DNA from: CAUZIZ01 sp965219855
Lineage (GTDB): Bacteria; Acidobacteriota; UBA6911; RPQK01; JAJDTT01
Direction: 5' to 3'
DNA length: 64,000 bases
Assembly: GCA_965219855.1 (NCBI GenBank)
Contig: CBDCOR010000010.1
Location: 1-64,000, forward strand
Below, one piece after another: positions 44,237 through 53,467 of the stretch (position 1 is the stretch's first letter; every line of letters starts with the position of its first letter). The notes beneath the pieces were generated by a model. The model was not told the DNA's origin. It saw nothing but the letters and a program-made list of their open reading frames with translations, and searched no databases. The position numbers and the translations under genes were made by a program.

Positions 44237-46105
44237 CCCAAAATAAGCGCAAGTTCGAAACTAGACCCCTTTGTCGGCTCCGAGGAGCCATTTTGGAGAC
44301 CTAAATTCTAAATTTCGGCGCGAAGTCACTCAGAACAGGCACGTGTTCAGCTGTCCTCCACGCCGATCGCTCAGGGAAAACGATTCTGCCCTCTTGGGGG
44401 GCGTTTGTAGAGACACCTCGCCCCAGCTCTGGCGACCCTCGGAGCTACTTTATCTCCTTTCAGTTTCAGGTAGCTGGCCGGTGTTTCAACCACTTACTGC
44501 CTTCCAAGAGAAGACGGCTCCAACCATTGACATCCAGCAGCCGATAGACCAACTGTCGGCCCCTGCGCAAAATCTGGCAGGGCATTTCAATGACCTCTCG
44601 CAGGAAACGGCGATACTCCATCTTCACCAGCTCTCGGGCTTGCAGTCGCGCCGGCAGCACCAACCCCATCCAGGCCTTCAGATTCCAGGCTTGAGCCGCA
44701 ATCACCAGATAGGCCCAGTTGGCTACCAGCGTATCCGAGGGCATCCGCAGGGCCTCGACTCCGTTCTTGAGTTGTTCAATGACGTTCTCCTGGTTGCAGC
44801 GCCGGTTGTTTTCCCGTACGACTCCCGCCGTTCCCAACGTTCTGGCCGAGATATTGGTGACATAAAAGTGGTAGCGCGTCTGCGGCAGCAGCCGCTTCTG
44901 GCCTTTCTCGACCAGGATCGTCTTGCGCAAGATCACCATCCGATAGGTTCGCTTCGCTTTGCTCGGACGGTAGTCGATCTCCGCGATCTCTTCCCGTTCC
45001 AGCGTCAGCGTCTTGAACCCGCGTCTCTTGACAATCTCCGGCTTCACTTTGTCCCGCCGCTGGCGCCGCTTCTTCCCTTTTCCTTTCCCCTGGCTGGGGC
45101 GCCCCAGCTCTTTCCATCTCGCTTCTGGCAACGCCTCCACCCACTTGACGAAGCTCGGATGGGCGTCGATCCCGAAGTCAAACTCCACGCCCGCCTCCGT
45201 CCAACGGTCAAAATGAGCCGTCAGCGAAAAATCCGTGTCCCCGCGCAGGCGCACCTTCCGAAAACCCGCCTCTCGAACCAGCTCGATACTCCGATCCAGC
45301 CATTCGGCCGCTCCCTCATGAGAGGGACGGTTGCCCGAGCGGTTGACCGCATAGAGCACCTCTCCCGTATTGGCCAGCGTCACGATCAGCGGCGCATAGC
45401 CCCACTGCCCGTCGTAGCTGATCTCCATCCCTTCCTTGCATTCGCCGCTCGTGGGGGCCATCGTCCCATCCACGTCGATCTCCGCCCGTTGGAAGAAACG
45501 GGCCGGTTGTTGGGCCCAGACCTTGAGGCGGCTGGCATTGACGGCTTCCATCAGATCCACCACGTCGGGCGCGTCAAAGCGGCGCACAAAGTCTCCGGCC
45601 GTGCTGGGGGCGGGGATCTTCTCGGCTCCCACCGCCTCCAGGAAACTCACACTCTGACGTCGCAGTTCAATATCCTGATAGCGGGTCCCGCCCGTGGCCA
45701 CGTTGTAGATCAGGCTCAGGACGTGGTCCGATTCGTGGTACGGTTGGTGGCGTTTGAGCAGCGTCACCGCCTGGTCAATGGCTTTCCCCAGCCCACTCCA
45801 CTTCACCACCTGCTGCAGCAGCCCCAGACCACCGTAACTGACGGCACCCGTTTTCTCCGAGACCTCGTAGCTGATGACCTCGGGCGAGAGCACCGGTTTC
45901 GGGTCTTGACCGTTCCAGCTGGGGCTCAATCGCTGAGCAACCTCTGCTTCCCGTTTGCGGATGATTGCGCTATCCTTTTTCTTCACCTGAACTGCCTCCT
46001 TTCCGCTTGTTCTGAAGTTTCTTTGACAACCCCAGAATACCCGTCAGGTCTGGCATTTCAGGTGCTTACATGTGGTTTAGTCCACTTTCATCCACTTCTT
46101 TTGGG
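44237..46105 (-). mobile_element. IS1380-family element, copy 3
   Basis: 1869 bp from CCCAAAATAAGCGC to TTCTTTTGGG, nested in ISNCY copy 2. It is flanked by a 6-bp direct repeat ACTAAT (44231-44236 and 46106-46111). That hexamer exists only because of the 55-bp deletion in the host element, so the insertion followed (or accompanied) the deletion. Confidence 0.95.
44466..45986 (-). CDS. IS1380-family transposase (copy 3)
   Basis: This 506-residue DDE transposase is intact. It differs from copies 1 and 2 by only a few residues: K for N at position 2 and V for A in KWVEALP. All triad motifs are kept. The start is a GTG as in the other copies. Confidence 0.95.
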   Translation of the reverse strand: MKKKDSAIIRKREAEVAQRLSPSWNGQDPKPVLSPEVISYEVSEKTGAVSYGGLGLLQQVVKWSGLGKAIDQAVTLLKRHQPYHESDHVLSLIYNVATGGTRYQDIELRRQSVSFLEAVGAEKIPAPSTAGDFVRRFDAPDVVDLMEAVNASRLKVWAQQPARFFQRAEIDVDGTMAPTSGECKEGMEISYDGQWGYAPLIVTLANTGEVLYAVNRSGNRPSHEGAAEWLDRSIELVREAGFRKVRLRGDTDFSLTAHFDRWTEAGVEFDFGIDAHPSFVKWVEALPEARWKELGRPSQGKGKGKKRRQRRDKVKPEIVKRRGFKTLTLEREEIAEIDYRPSKAKRTYRMVILRKTILVEKGQKRLLPQTRYHFYVTNISARTLGTAGVVRENNRRCNQENVIEQLKNGVEALRMPSDTLVANWAYLVIAAQAWNLKAWMGLVLPARLQARELVKMEYRRFLREVIEMPCQILRRGRQLVYRLLDVNGWSRLLLEGSKWLKHRPAT

Positions 46106-46321
46106 ACTAATGGGCCAGCTGGTGATCGGGCCATTGCGGGGAAAGGGGGCGTTGTTTTTCACGCTTTTTACGCATCTTCGAACTCCTGAAATCGTCGTAA
46201 GTCGTTTTAGTCTAATTGTTTGCACCAAATAGTCTAGCAAACGGCCCTGACAGTTTCGGAGCTTGAAAAAGCCCTCTTTCCCCTTCCTTATCAATTACTT
46301 ACACATTTCCGGACGGGCACT

Positions 46322-46603
46322 AACTAAAACTTCATCGAGCGGTGACCGACGTAGGATGGGCACTCTTGCCCGTCGGTGTTCTCGACGAGCAGGAGTGCCC
46401 GTCCTACAACGGACCCGCTGCTATCGATGTTCGTGCCTAGAGACAACCAAAGCCGCTTTTTTCGAATGGGGCCAGCAATCTCCGAAGCCTGCTTGTATTC
46501 CAGCCACCCTGAGTGATAGAAAAGGAGCTCAATCTGGCTCATGTTTTGAGCGTGGCGGACCCGGCCTAAGTACACTGGACTAAGGAATGTTACCAGGAGG
46601 AAT
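46322..46603. repeat. modular intergenic repeat with GTAGGATGGGC palindrome
   Basis: Directly after ISNCY copy 2 the sequence AACTAAAACTTCA opens a module. The payload GTAGGATGGGCACTCTTGCC...GTCCTAC is at 46351-46407 and the module end TTTTTCGAATGGGGCCAGC near 46460. The same payload is at 60447-60504. The remaining 100 bp should hold the promoter of the SDR gene, which has a strong AGGAGG at 46593. Confidence 0.82.
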
Positions 46604-47362
46604 ATGCGTCTCAAGGACAAGGTCGCGATCGTCACAGGAGCCGCCGCCGGTATCGGCGAGGTCTCGGCGCGCAGGTTTGCGTCCGAGGGAGCCTGCGTGG
46701 TCGCAACCGATCGGGATCCCGACCGAGTTGCTCGAGTCTCCTCCGAGATTCGCGCGCAAGGACACGATTGTCGGGAACGAGTCTGCGATGTGACTTCGTC
46801 CGATCAATGCAAAGAGGTCGTTGATTGGACGCTCGACCAGTGCGAACGTATCGACGTCCTGTTCAACAACGCTGGATTCGTCCACCAGGGAACGCTTCTG
46901 GAGGCGCCGGAAGAGGACTGGGACAACGCCCTCGACACCAACGTCAAGAGCATGTTCTGGATGTGCAAGTTCGCGATTCCGTCAATGCGAAGTCGAAAGT
47001 CAGGAAGCGTCATCAACACCGCCTCCGTCGCGGGATTCACGGGAGTCGTCAACCGAGGCGTCTACAGCGTGTCGAAAGCCGCCGTTGTCGGATTGACCAA
47101 AAGCCTGGCCATCGATCTGGTCTCGGACCGGGTCCGAGTCAACTGTATCTGCCCGGCTACGGTCGACACTCCCTCGCTGCAGGCACGAATCGCCATGGCT
47201 GAAGATCCCGAGAAGGCGAGAGAAGACTTCATTGCTCGCCAGCCGATGGGACGCATCAGCCGACCTGAGGAGATCGCCTCGCTGGCCCTGTACCTCGCCT
47301 CCGATGAGTCGGCCTTCATGACCGGTCAAGCCGTGGTCATCGACGGTGGAATGAAACTCTAG
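46604..47362 (+). CDS. SDR-family oxidoreductase
   Basis: This 252-residue NAD(P)-dependent short-chain dehydrogenase has TGAAAGIGEVSARRFA (cofactor), NNAGFVHQG, the catalytic NTASVAGF...YSVSKAAV (Ser, Tyr, Lys) and a C-terminus TGQAVVIDGGMKL. It is similar to FabG/glucose dehydrogenase-type SDRs; the acidic residue ATDRDPD at the end of strand 2 favours NAD. It is preceded by AGGAGG and followed after 57 bp by the sorbosone-dehydrogenase fusion, suggesting a shared sugar or alcohol oxidation role (inference). Confidence 0.92.
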   Translation: MRLKDKVAIVTGAAAGIGEVSARRFASEGACVVATDRDPDRVARVSSEIRAQGHDCRERVCDVTSSDQCKEVVDWTLDQCERIDVLFNNAGFVHQGTLLEAPEEDWDNALDTNVKSMFWMCKFAIPSMRSRKSGSVINTASVAGFTGVVNRGVYSVSKAAVVGLTKSLAIDLVSDRVRVNCICPATVDTPSLQARIAMAEDPEKAREDFIARQPMGRISRPEEIASLALYLASDESAFMTGQAVVIDGGMKL

Positions 47363-47419
47363 CGGGTTCGTTGCCTATCCTACCGGCAGAACAAGCCCTC
47401 CTCTGAAGGGAGACAAACG

Positions 47420-49663
47420 GTGTCAAAGAAAGCGCCTCTATTCTTGCTGCTAGTCGTCTTGGTGGCCCTAATCTATTGGTGGAACCTGGACGAGGTTCGG
47501 CAGCAGTACGGTATCCAGGAACGAGAACTCTGGACTACATCAAGGATCCAGGGATCACCAGAGCCGCCAACCCCGTACAGCACCGAGATTGCCTTCCCGA
47601 ATCTCAAGTTCGATCAGCCCTTGGACATGGCGCTGGTACCGGGCACGAACCGGCTCGCCATCGCAGAGCGCCTGGGGAAAATATATACCTTCGAAAACCA
47701 ACCCGAGTCCACCGAAAAGCAGCTTATGGTTGACCTCGGAAGGACCGTTTACGGCTTCGCTTTTCATCCGCAGTTCCTTCAGAACGGCTACTTTTTCGCG
47801 GCCTCGGTGGATGACCCCCTCAAGGAAACACCGGAAGGTAGCCGCATTTCGCGATACTCGGCCAGTCCGGACTCTTTCCGGGCGGATCTTCAATCGGAGA
47901 AGGTGATTCTGAAGTGGCCTTCGGGTGGACACAATGGTGGCTGTATTCGTTTCGGACCCGATGGCAAGCTCTACATCGCCACCGGAGACGGCAGCGGAAT
48001 CGCCGATCAGCGGAAAACCGGCCAGGATGTGAGCGACCTGCTGGGATCCATTCTCAGAATCGACGTCGACCAGGAAGGGGAAAACCGATCCTACGGGATC
48101 CCCAGAGACAATCCGTTTGTGGGAAGACCCGGGGTGCGCCCCGAGATCTGGGCGTACGGACTGCGTCAGGCCTGGAGGTTCAGCTTCGACTCTGCCAGCG
48201 GCGATCTGTGGGCCGGTGAAGTCGGACAGGATCTCTGGGAAATGGTGCTCCTGATCGAGAAAGGGGGCAACTACGGTTGGAGCGTCCGGGAGGGGTCCCA
48301 TCCCTTCCGCCCTGAGCGGACTCTGGGACCGACTCCGCTGCTTGCCGCCGTCGCCGAACACTCCCACACCGACTTCAGATCCGTTACCGGGGGCTACGTC
48401 TACCATGGGAAGCGTCTCGGGGAACTGAAAGACGGCTATATCTATGGCGACTACGATACTGGAAAGATCTGGCTCCTGCGCTACCTAGATGGCAAAATCA
48501 CAGAACACCGCGAGCTGGCCGATACCCAGCTGCGAATCGTGGCCTTCGGCGAGGACTCCGGCGGCGAGCTCTTTCTAGTGGATTTCATCAGCGGCGCAAT
48601 CCATCGCCTGCTGCCCAATCCCTCCAGCGTGCGGGAAGCACCAGAATTTCCTCGCAAGCTGAGTGAGACGGGCCTGTTCGCTTCCACCAAAGATCATGAA
48701 CCGGCAGCCGGCTTGATCCCCTACTCGGTCAACGCTCCGCTCTGGTCCGACCATGCCCACAAAGACCGCTTTCTGGCGCTTCCCGGCGATTCCCAGATCG
48801 AGTACAACACGGCCATCTACCCTCAGCCTGCCCCGGGTGTCCCGCCGGGTTGGAAGTTTCCAGACAACAGCGTGATCGTCAAGACCTTTTCGCTCGAAAT
48901 GGAAGCGGGTAACGAAGCCAGCCGTCGGAGGCTCGAAACCAGGATTCTGCACCACGAGCGCATCCCTGGCACCGATGAAATTGGAGCTCAGGTCTGGAGA
49001 GGTTATGTCTACGAGTGGAACGACGAACAGACAGAAGCCTTTCTTCTGGCGGCCGAAGGCCGGGATCGCACCTTCACTGTAAAAGACGCCGCGGCTCCAG
49101 GAGGAAAACGAGAACAGACCTGGCGATTTCCTAGCCGAACGGAATGCACTCTCTGCCACACAACGGCCGCCAAGTACATCCTGGGAGTCAACACGCTCCA
49201 GATGAACAAAGACCATGACTACAACGGGGTCGTGGCTAATCAGCTCACGACGCTGGAGCATCTAGGCATTTTTACAGAGTCCCTTCCCGCCCCTCCCGAG
49301 GAACAGGACAGGCTCGTGGACTATCGTAAGCCGGAGGAAGACCTCAACCTCCGAGCCCGCTCCTACTTGCACGCGAACTGTGCCCACTGCCACGTCAAGT
49401 GGGGTGGAGGCAATGCCGAGTTTCAGCTCGTCGGCACCATGACTCTAGAGGAAACCGGAACTGCCGGCATCCCCCCCGGACACGGCAGCTTCGAACTTGA
49501 GGATCCTGGGCTCATCCTGCCTGGCCACCCTGAGCGTTCCCTGATTCACTACCGCATGAAAAAGCTAGGCCTGGGTCGGATGCCCCACATAGCGTCGAAC
49601 GTAGTCGACGACCAGGGAGTGAACTTGATCGAAGAGTGGATCAAGCAGTTGCAAGCACTGTGA
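47420..49663 (+). CDS. sorbosone/glucose dehydrogenase-like domain fused to SO2930-type diheme cytochrome c
   Basis: This 747-residue exported protein has an N-terminal membrane anchor (LFLLLVVLVALIYWW). Residues about 50-395 form a PQQ-type glucose/sorbosone dehydrogenase propeller: SGGHNGGCIRFGPDGKLYIATGDG, PEIWAYGLRQAWRFSFD, and DLWAGEVGQDLWE. The second half (from LSETGLF...PYSVNAPLWSDHAHKDRFLALP) resembles the SO2930 diheme cytochrome family, with haem sites CTLCH at about 576 and CAHCH at about 654. The fusion would oxidise a sugar or alcohol and pass electrons straight to c haems. PQQ dependence and substrate are inferred from family. Confidence 0.9.
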   Translation: MSKKAPLFLLLVVLVALIYWWNLDEVRQQYGIQERELWTTSRIQGSPEPPTPYSTEIAFPNLKFDQPLDMALVPGTNRLAIAERLGKIYTFENQPESTEKQLMVDLGRTVYGFAFHPQFLQNGYFFAASVDDPLKETPEGSRISRYSASPDSFRADLQSEKVILKWPSGGHNGGCIRFGPDGKLYIATGDGSGIADQRKTGQDVSDLLGSILRIDVDQEGENRSYGIPRDNPFVGRPGVRPEIWAYGLRQAWRFSFDSASGDLWAGEVGQDLWEMVLLIEKGGNYGWSVREGSHPFRPERTLGPTPLLAAVAEHSHTDFRSVTGGYVYHGKRLGELKDGYIYGDYDTGKIWLLRYLDGKITEHRELADTQLRIVAFGEDSGGELFLVDFISGAIHRLLPNPSSVREAPEFPRKLSETGLFASTKDHEPAAGLIPYSVNAPLWSDHAHKDRFLALPGDSQIEYNTAIYPQPAPGVPPGWKFPDNSVIVKTFSLEMEAGNEASRRRLETRILHHERIPGTDEIGAQVWRGYVYEWNDEQTEAFLLAAEGRDRTFTVKDAAAPGGKREQTWRFPSRTECTLCHTTAAKYILGVNTLQMNKDHDYNGVVANQLTTLEHLGIFTESLPAPPEEQDRLVDYRKPEEDLNLRARSYLHANCAHCHVKWGGGNAEFQLVGTMTLEETGTAGIPPGHGSFELEDPGLILPGHPERSLIHYRMKKLGLGRMPHIASNVVDDQGVNLIEEWIKQLQAL

Positions 49664-49880
49664 CCTCGGGGTTCTCCGCTGCCTAACCTTGGCTGAAAGC
49701 TCCAAGATACAAGGCACAAGAAAAGTTTCAAGAAACAAGAAACAAGGTACAAACTCTTAACCGTAATAGCCCAGATCTGACCGTACAAACAGTGTCAGAG
49801 TAGATCGTCCCTGAACGGCCGCTTTCAAGCGGACATTCAGGTTCTCTCTGGGAATGTCGAGCGAACTAGACTAAGACTAG
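49664..49880. other. intergenic spacer with AACAAGAAAC-type simple sequence
   Basis: There is no gene. A low-complexity run of AAGGCACAAG, AACAAGAAAC and AAGGTACAAAC motifs lies at about 49705-49760. It resembles the TTGTATCTTGTACCTTG run at 4005-4050 in inverse orientation. Confidence 0.6.
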
Positions 49881-49947
49881 CCATCGCAATCTAAATCGAA
49901 ATCGCTATCGGTATCGCTATCGGTATCGGTATCGGTATCGAACCACC
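49881..49947. repeat. ATCGGT microsatellite before the four-helix-bundle gene
   Basis: ATCGAAATCGCTATCGGTA and further ATCGGT/ATCGCT hexamers run directly into AACCACCATGGG, the start of the gene. A shorter copy lies after the gene at 50396-50449. Confidence 0.9.
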
Positions 49948-50358
49948 ATGGGTTTCGGACACGAGAAACTGGATGTCTACCGCCTCTCGATAGGCTACGT
50001 GGCATGGGTCTATGAGAAGGCGGGAAGCCTGACCGGCGTCCATCGAGCGGCGCGGGATCAGTGGCTTCGCGCCAGCCAGTCAATCCCGCTAAACCTCGCG
50101 GAAGGCAACGGCAAGGCGGCGGCCGCCGATCGCCGGCGGTATTTCGAGATCGCTCGCGGCTCCGTAGTCGAATGTGCGGCGATCCAGGATGTTCTGGTGG
50201 TCGGGAAGGCGCTGAATGAACGAGAGAGCGCTGAGCGGAAAGTCGAACTGGATCGGATGGCCGCTATGCTGAGTCGATTGGGCGGAAGAGGATACTGCAT
50301 CGAGGAAGCTCCACTGGTTTATGGAGGTTCGGATGTCGATTTCGATAGGAGACAGTAG
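49948..50358 (+). CDS. four-helix bundle protein (S23/IVS-type)
   Basis: This 136-residue helical protein matches the four-helix-bundle family first seen in 23S rRNA intervening sequences (MGFGHEKLDVYRLSIGYVAWVYE, SIPLNLAEGNGKAAAADRRRYFEIARGSVVECAAIQDVL). Its molecular role is unknown; related Avd proteins aid diversity-generating retroelements, but no reverse transcriptase is near. Its C-terminus (SDVDFDRRQ) is encoded by a TCGATTTCGATAGG run like the flanking microsatellites. It has no clear ribosome site because the microsatellite abuts the start. Confidence 0.9.
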   Translation: MGFGHEKLDVYRLSIGYVAWVYEKAGSLTGVHRAARDQWLRASQSIPLNLAEGNGKAAAADRRRYFEIARGSVVECAAIQDVLVVGKALNERESAERKVELDRMAAMLSRLGGRGYCIEEAPLVYGGSDVDFDRRQ

Positions 50359-50395
50359 AGGCCAGGCGCTAAACAAAAGTTAGCGGGTCCACCTC

Positions 50396-50449
50396 ATCCA
50401 AATCGAAATCGGGATCGGTGTCGAAGTCGAACCGCCATGGGCTTTGGGC
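50396..50449. repeat. second microsatellite plus truncated gene start
   Basis: AAATCGAAATCGGGATCGGT and related units are followed by AACCGCCATGGGCTTTGGG. This matches the 5' flank and first four codons (MGFG) of the preceding gene with silent differences, then stops. It looks like the start of a second, truncated copy. Confidence 0.85.
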
Positions 50450-50467
50450 TTAGTTTAGTTTAGTTAT

Positions 50468-51783
50468 CAGTAGTGTCCCAACGTTTGGGCTTCTAATCTC
50501 TGTAAAGTATTAATGAGTAATATGTTAGAGAAGATAATGGGTGTTGCCGACTTGAAAGTGAGTGTACGCTCACGCCCTTCAGTTCATAAGGAGGGCGAGC
50601 ATGTACACGGGCACGACGATTTTTTCTCAGGTGATGCGGCATCTTCCCTGGCATCATTTTCATCGCATTGTTCAGCACTACGGAGGCGACTACAAGGTCA
50701 AGTCGTTCCGCTGTGCCGACCATTACCGGGTCATGGCCTTTGCACAGTTGACCTATCGCGAGAGCTTGCGCGATATCGAAGCCTGCCTACGGGCCATGAG
50801 ATCCAAGCTCTTCCACATGGGCATTCGCTCCACGGTCTCCCGCAACAATCTGTCCAATGCCAACGAGAGGCGCGACTGGCGCATCTATGCCGAGTTTGCC
50901 CAAGTGCTTATCGCCGAAGCGCGCCGCCTGTACACCGACGAGGACCTGGGAGTCGACCTGAACGCGACCGTCTATGCCTTGGACTCCACGACCATCGACC
51001 TGTGCCTCTCGGTCTTCCCCTGGGCGCGCTTCCGCCGTACCAAGGGGGCGATCAAACTGCATACCTTGCTCAACCTGCACGGCGCCATTCCCGAGTTCGT
51101 TCTGATCTCGGACGGAAAACTGCACGATGTCCACGCCTTGGACCACCTGATTCCTTGTCCCGGTGCCTACTACATCATGGATCGCGGATACCTGGATTTC
51201 GGGCGCCTGTACCGACTCCATTCTGCCCGGTCGTTATTCGTGACCCGCGCCAAGGCCAACTTCAAGTTCCGCCGCCGCTACTCCCACCCGGTGGACAGAA
51301 CGACGGGACTGATCTGCGACCAAACTGTCCTGCTGAGCACCTTCTATCCGGCCAAGGCCTACCCCGAACCTTTGCGTCGCATCAAGTTCTTCGACGTCAC
51401 CACCGACCTGCGGCTAGTATTCCTCACCAACGACTTTGCTTCTCCCGCTCTGACTATTGCCCGGCTCTACAAGCTCCGCTGGCAGATCGAACTGTTCTTC
51501 AAATGGATCAAACAGCATCTCCGCATCAAGGCCTTTTACGGCACCAGTCCCAATGCCGTGAAAACACAAATCTGGATCGCCCTCAGTACCTACCTGCTCA
51601 TCGCCATCATCCGCAAGCGCCTCTATCTCGAGTTGCCGCTCTACACAATTCTCCAGGTCCTGAGTGTCTCGCTCTTCGAGAAAACCCCAATTTTACAGGC
51701 CTTTCAGGACATGCATTACATTACTCAGAATAGTGACATTCATAAACAGTTGATGTTATTCGACTAACGCTGGGACGCTACTG
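50468..51783 (+). mobile_element. IS4-family element, copy B (intact)
   Basis: 1316 bp from CAGTAGTGTCCCAACG to CGCTGGGACGCTACTG, flanked by a 9-bp direct repeat TTTAGTTAT (50459-50467 and 51784-51792). The transposase is full-length. Eight bases after the second duplication ISNCY copy 3 begins. Confidence 0.96.
50601..51767 (+). CDS. IS4-family transposase with DUF4372-like N-terminus
   Basis: This 388-residue protein from the ATG at 50601 (preceded by AAGGAGGG) has the N-terminal HLPWHHFHRIVQHYGGDYKVK domain found before the DDE domain in this IS4 subgroup. The catalytic aspartates lie in ALDSTTIDL and MDRGYLDF. The Y-R-E-K signature is YKLRWQIELFFKWIKQHL. It is complete, unlike copy A, and could mobilise copy A in trans since both keep similar ends. 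Confidence 0.95.
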   Translation: MYTGTTIFSQVMRHLPWHHFHRIVQHYGGDYKVKSFRCADHYRVMAFAQLTYRESLRDIEACLRAMRSKLFHMGIRSTVSRNNLSNANERRDWRIYAEFAQVLIAEARRLYTDEDLGVDLNATVYALDSTTIDLCLSVFPWARFRRTKGAIKLHTLLNLHGAIPEFVLISDGKLHDVHALDHLIPCPGAYYIMDRGYLDFGRLYRLHSARSLFVTRAKANFKFRRRYSHPVDRTTGLICDQTVLLSTFYPAKAYPEPLRRIKFFDVTTDLRLVFLTNDFASPALTIARLYKLRWQIELFFKWIKQHLRIKAFYGTSPNAVKTQIWIALSTYLLIAIIRKRLYLELPLYTILQVLSVSLFEKTPILQAFQDMHYITQNSDIHKQLMLFD

Positions 51784-52009
51784 TTTAGTTATAGTTAGTT
51801 AGTGCCCGTCCGAAAACCGGGGTTTTCAGAACTGTAATCTGTTGAATCGTAAACACTTATTATACTTGAGACTGCTGACAGACCGGCTCGACCCAGCTCG
51901 ATCCAGAGCAAGGACCCTCGAGCGAGGGCACGCGGGCCAAAAAGCAGCGGTTCGGCGCAGACCTCTCCCCGAGTCGGAGCCACAAGGCAGTACGGTCAGC
52001 CACAAAAGG

Positions 52010-53280
52010 CTACAACAGGAGTCGGGCCAGGACGACCAGGTTATAGGTCAGGACGCTGGCATGGACGTAGCTTTGAAAGGGAGGCCAGCCTTTCCAGCTA
52101 CAGCGGTGGAGACCGAAGGTGTGCTTGAGGGTCCCAATGCACCCCTCAATCCCGGCGCGGAAGCGTTTGAGTTGTTTGTAGACCCAACTGGAACGCACCA
52201 TGCTCTCAACCGTCAACCCACACTTTTTGGAAAAGGCCACATCCTGTACCCCCTGCTCTTTGGCCCAGCGCAGGTTGGCAGCCGAGGCAAAACCACCATC
52301 CCAGGCGCTCTGGCGGGGGACCTTCCCGTACAGCTGTCGATGCCGCTCTAAGAAGGGTTGCACATAGTTGCTGTCGGCCGGATTCCCCCGTTCCACCACA
52401 CAATCCAGGATCAGCGACGAGGCGCCCGTGCTGACAAACACCTTGTGGCCGAAGACCGTTTCCCGAGGGCTCTTCTTGATAATATCGGTGTGCTCTTCGA
52501 AGAGGGAACAGATCTTCTCCTGGGCCGCGACGGCCTCGCCCGAAAGGACCCGTCGTTGAGTCTGCTCGATGACTTTGTGCAACAGCCCCAGATAGTGGGC
52601 CAGTTGCGCCGCCACGGCCAGACTGAGGGGATCGCTCCACTGCGCGGAAGCTGCCAGCGCCTGCTCGGCATAGTGAGCCGTCTTGGACGCCACTTTGATC
52701 AGATCGCGGTAACTGTCCAGGCGCTTCTTGCCGCGGCGGTTGCGGATGTTCAGGACGCGCCGCTTGGCCCGCCGCGTATGATCGACGAAGCCGATCCCTT
52801 CCCGCTCCCGCAGCCGCCCCAGCGACTGGGTCACGACTCGAATGCCGTCGTACAACAGCTCACTGTCGAGCGGATAGTGGATGTTCGTCTCGACCGCCGT
52901 GGCATCGACCCGAATCCGTTGGCCTTTTTCCAGACCCCGAGCCTGCGCCCAGAGCACCAAGTGGTCGTTGATCGCCTTCCAAGTCCCCGGCTCAGTCTTC
53001 CCCAGGTTCTCCGCCAGGGTGGCTTTGCTGATCGACGCCCCATAGGGCAAGCGACAGAACCTCTGACAGCTTTGCGAATCCACCAGATGAAACTCCAGCT
53101 TGCGATAGCTGAACTGATGCAGCTGTTTGATGACGGCGCAACGCAGCACCTGCTCGGCCGTCAAACCGGGGGCGCCAACACCGGAATCGACCCTGTCAGA
53201 GAGATCTTGTACTAATGGGCCAGCTGGTGATCGGGCCATTGCGGGGAAAGGGGGCGTTGTTTTTCACGCTTTTTACGCAT
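52010..53280 (-). pseudogene. ISNCY-like transposase, 55-bp deletion variant
   Basis: The original ATG is at 53278-53280, but the 55-bp deletion at about 53214 shifts that frame. An alternative ATG at 53239 (MARSPAGPLVQDLSD) enters the correct frame and gives a 409-residue protein lacking the first 41 residues. The DDE residues are intact. One change near residue 171 (TQSLG for TQWLG) separates it from copies 2 and 4. Whether the shortened protein is made or active is unknown. Confidence 0.8.
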
Positions 53281-53467
53281 CTTCGAACTCCTGAAATCGT
53301 CGTAAGTCGTTTTAGTCTAATTATTTGCACCAAATAGTCTAGCAAACGGCCCTGACAGTTTCGGAGCTTGAATGTCAGGGGCCACCCAAAAGCGGCCAGT
53401 GAGGGCCACTTCAAAACTGGCCATTTTCAAGAGCCATTGAGGGCCGCATCCGGCGTAGGATGCGCCG

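Larger units (their letters stand above)
43030..46175 (-). pseudogene. ISNCY-like transposase, deleted by 55 bp and split by IS1380
   Basis: The original ATG is at 46175. The first about 20 codons are separated from the remainder by the IS1380 element at 44237-46105. Independently, 55 bp present in the intact gene (57651-57705) are missing at exactly that position, which shifts the frame. The downstream part keeps D144, D346 and E397 of the triad and the intact C-terminus. Confidence 0.9.
42821..46321 (-). mobile_element. ISNCY-like element, copy 2, carrying IS1380 copy 3
   Basis: The ends are AGTGCCCGTCCG at 42821 and CGGACGGGCACT ending at 46321. The outer flanks are TTAGCT on the left and AACTAA on the right, which are near inverse of each other rather than a direct repeat; the true inverted repeat may be TTAGYTAGTGCCCGTCCG. 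Without the IS1380 insert the element is about 1.63 kb and lacks 55 bp of the intact copy at 56231-57911. The left end includes a GAAAACCGGGGTTTTC hairpin downstream of the transposase. Confidence 0.92.

Noticed and set aside
49948..50358. Four-helix-bundle protein as an Avd partner of a diversity-generating retroelement
   Set aside because: No reverse transcriptase gene or template/variable repeat pair is present nearby.
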